A stretch of DNA of 6,221 nucleotides from Spirochaetales bacterium (GTDB lineage: Bacteria; Spirochaetota; Spirochaetia; Sphaerochaetales; Sphaerochaetaceae), in assembly GCA_017632495.1 (NCBI GenBank), contig JAGBRG010000079.1:1-6221 (forward strand), given 5' to 3'. Below, piece by piece: positions 4,951 through 6,221 of this stretch (within the stretch, counting starts at the first letter, position 1; every line of letters starts with the position of its first letter). A program made the translations under genes and the position numbers. The notes under the pieces are model-generated. The model did no database searches and had not been told where the DNA came from. It worked only from the letters and a program-made list of their open reading frames with translations.

Positions 4951-6221
4951 TTATTTTTCAAGCTTTACAGTGATGCTGTCCTTAAGCTCAGAAAGAGGAA
5001 TAAAGACGGCTTTTCCCTTCTGGATATGAGAGGGGTTTTCCACCTTGATGTGAATCTTCTTTCCTCTGAAAATGCGGTCTACCTCAAAGCCGTCCCAGGA
5101 CGACGGGATGCACGGATCTATGATAAGTCCGTCATAGTAAGGCCTGATTCCCAGAATATAGTGAGTTGAGGCAAAATATGCCCAGCCGGCCGATCCTGTG
5201 AGCCACGGGTGGCGGGCACGGCCGTAGGCACTGTGATCGCGTCCCATGACAAACTGACAGTAGGCATAAGGCTCGCTCTGTCTTATCTCGATTTTGTCAT
5301 TCTGACGCGCAGGACACAGGGCATCGTAGAACTTCATGGCAAGGTCTCCCTCTCCGAGCTTTGCAGCGGCAACCCATGCCCATGGATTGGGATGGCTGAA
5401 GATGGCTCCGTTTTCCTTGATTCCCGTGTAAACGCGTGTGACAAAGCCAACTTCATCGTCAGGCTTTGTGTAGCTTGGAGCATTGAGGTGGATACCCCAC
5501 TCTCCGTAAAGGTATTTGTCTATGGCCTCAACGGCCTTTTTAGCATGATCGCCTGTTGCAAGGCCGCTGCACACCGCCCAGGTGTTGGACTCAAGATGGA
5601 CCTTGCCTTCCTTATCGGAAGAAGTTCCGATCTTGCGCCCGCTTTTTGTGATGCCGCGGATATACCACTCTCCGTCCCAAAGCTCACGCTCACAGGCTTC
5701 TTTGACCTTGGCCTTCATCGCCTCATACTCGGCTATCTTTTCCTTCATACCTGCATGAGACAGAAGGTCGATGAATTCATCAAGGGCCCAGTAATGTAGA
5801 AACGACACAAGGGCGCTTTCACCGCCACCGAGGTTTATGCAGTCATTCCAGTCTGCCCTAAGGCCCAAGCATATTCCGCTCTTTCCAACCTGCTCTGCGC
5901 TGAAATGAAGTATCTTCTCCATGTGCTCCAAAACAGTGCCCTTTCCGCCGTCGGCATAGCCGAAGACCTCAGAAAGGAACGAAAAATCACCTGTTTCTCG
6001 GATAAACTCGCAGATAGAAGGAACTAGCCATAATGCATCGTCGCTACAGGTATCCTTAAGACCGTGGACCATGCTGCCAGGCTCGGGTGTGGGCTTTACC
6101 GTAGGAGAGTTAAAAGGCTTTGCCTTGGGAGCATCAGGATCAAAGACATCCGGGCTGAAAAGATGTAACCCGTAGCCTGTGGAAGTCAGGCCGCGTAGCA
6201 GCTGGACGATTCTCTTTCTGC
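4951..6221 (-). CDS. Glycoside hydrolase family 94 phosphorylase (cellobiose phosphorylase-like), C-terminal part, 5' end outside window
   Basis: 422 residues are visible and the frame stays open to the right edge, so the Met at 6072 is internal: the 49 residues before it (TGYGLHLFSPDVFDPD, then SPTVKPTPEPGS) continue the fold. Family signatures in order are DTCSDDALWL, the active-site loop RADWND (5842-5859) carrying the Asp expected to be the general acid, LESNTWAVCSGLATG, NPWAWVAAAKLGEGD, EIRQSEPYAYCQF, HPWLTGSAGWAYF, and the C-terminal ILGIRPYYDGLIIDPCIPSSWDGF followed by a small beta domain. GH94 enzymes are cytosolic (alpha/alpha)6 proteins that split beta-linked disaccharides or oligosaccharides with phosphate to give a sugar 1-phosphate. 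The substrate (cellobiose, cellobionate, chitobiose, laminaribiose or longer glucans) cannot be decided from this part alone. Full-length relatives have about 800 residues, so about half is missing. No signal peptide question can be asked without the N-terminus. Confidence 0.9.
   Translation of the reverse strand, partial: RKRIVQLLRGLTSTGYGLHLFSPDVFDPDAPKAKPFNSPTVKPTPEPGSMVHGLKDTCSDDALWLVPSICEFIRETGDFSFLSEVFGYADGGKGTVLEHMEKILHFSAEQVGKSGICLGLRADWNDCINLGGGESALVSFLHYWALDEFIDLLSHAGMKEKIAEYEAMKAKVKEACERELWDGEWYIRGITKSGRKIGTSSDKEGKVHLESNTWAVCSGLATGDHAKKAVEAIDKYLYGEWGIHLNAPSYTKPDDEVGFVTRVYTGIKENGAIFSHPNPWAWVAAAKLGEGDLAMKFYDALCPARQNDKIEIRQSEPYAYCQFVMGRDHSAYGRARHPWLTGSAGWAYFASTHYILGIRPYYDGLIIDPCIPSSWDGFEVDRIFRGKKIHIKVENPSHIQKGKAVFIPLSELKDSITVKLEK

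Noticed and set aside
4508..5029. Plus-strand open frame of 173 codons across dfx and the following gap
   Set aside because: It is antisense to desulfoferrodoxin, whose metal ligands are all conserved. The translation shows no recognisable domain, and I noted no ribosome binding site for it.
5209..5799. Plus-strand open frame of 196 codons inside the GH94 gene
   Set aside because: It is antisense to a clearly conserved phosphorylase and resembles no family I know; it is a by-product of the codon use of the real gene.

Overview
The window looks like chromosomal DNA from a strictly anaerobic Clostridia-type Firmicute, most likely Lachnospiraceae or a close relative. The reasons are a short cobalamin methionine synthase that ends without a reactivation domain, a fused homocysteine methyltransferase/methylenetetrahydrofolate reductase, strong AGGAGG-type ribosome binding sites, an oxygen-defence pair of desulfoferrodoxin and rubredoxin, and a GH94 sugar phosphorylase. 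The assignment rests on family content, not on a database search.

Layout. Positions 1-2827 (+) hold a two-gene methionine-synthesis operon. The first gene is the 3' part of metH (end of the pterin domain plus the B12 module). It overlaps by 4 nt (ATGA) with a 589-residue protein that joins a zinc homocysteine S-methyltransferase domain to a methylenetetrahydrofolate reductase domain. Together they could carry one-carbon units from methylene-THF to methyl-THF, to methylcobalamin, to methionine. Positions 2819-4186 (-) hold a complete AAA-type ATPase of the ATPase_2/DUF234 family whose 3' end overlaps the methionine operon tail to tail. It has its own promoter region with three copies of ACTGAAAAA, two of them forming a perfect 18-bp palindrome. 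Positions 4313-4861 (-) hold a compact operon of desulfoferrodoxin (superoxide reductase) and a 52-residue rubredoxin, closed by an intrinsic terminator with a UUCG loop. Positions 4951-6221 (-) hold the C-terminal 422 residues of a GH94 glycoside phosphorylase that runs off the right edge.

The ATPase gene looks richer in A+T than the genes on both sides and is functionally unrelated to them, so it is the most likely accessory insertion. No RNA gene, CRISPR array, transposase or attachment site was seen. No stretch longer than 300 bases lacks a gene; the two real gaps (4187-4312 and 4862-4950) are filled mostly by regulatory sequence. Nothing here is clearly a new system. The best leads are the rearranged methionine synthase, the codon-usage break inside the fusion protein, and the repeat-built control region of the ATPase.
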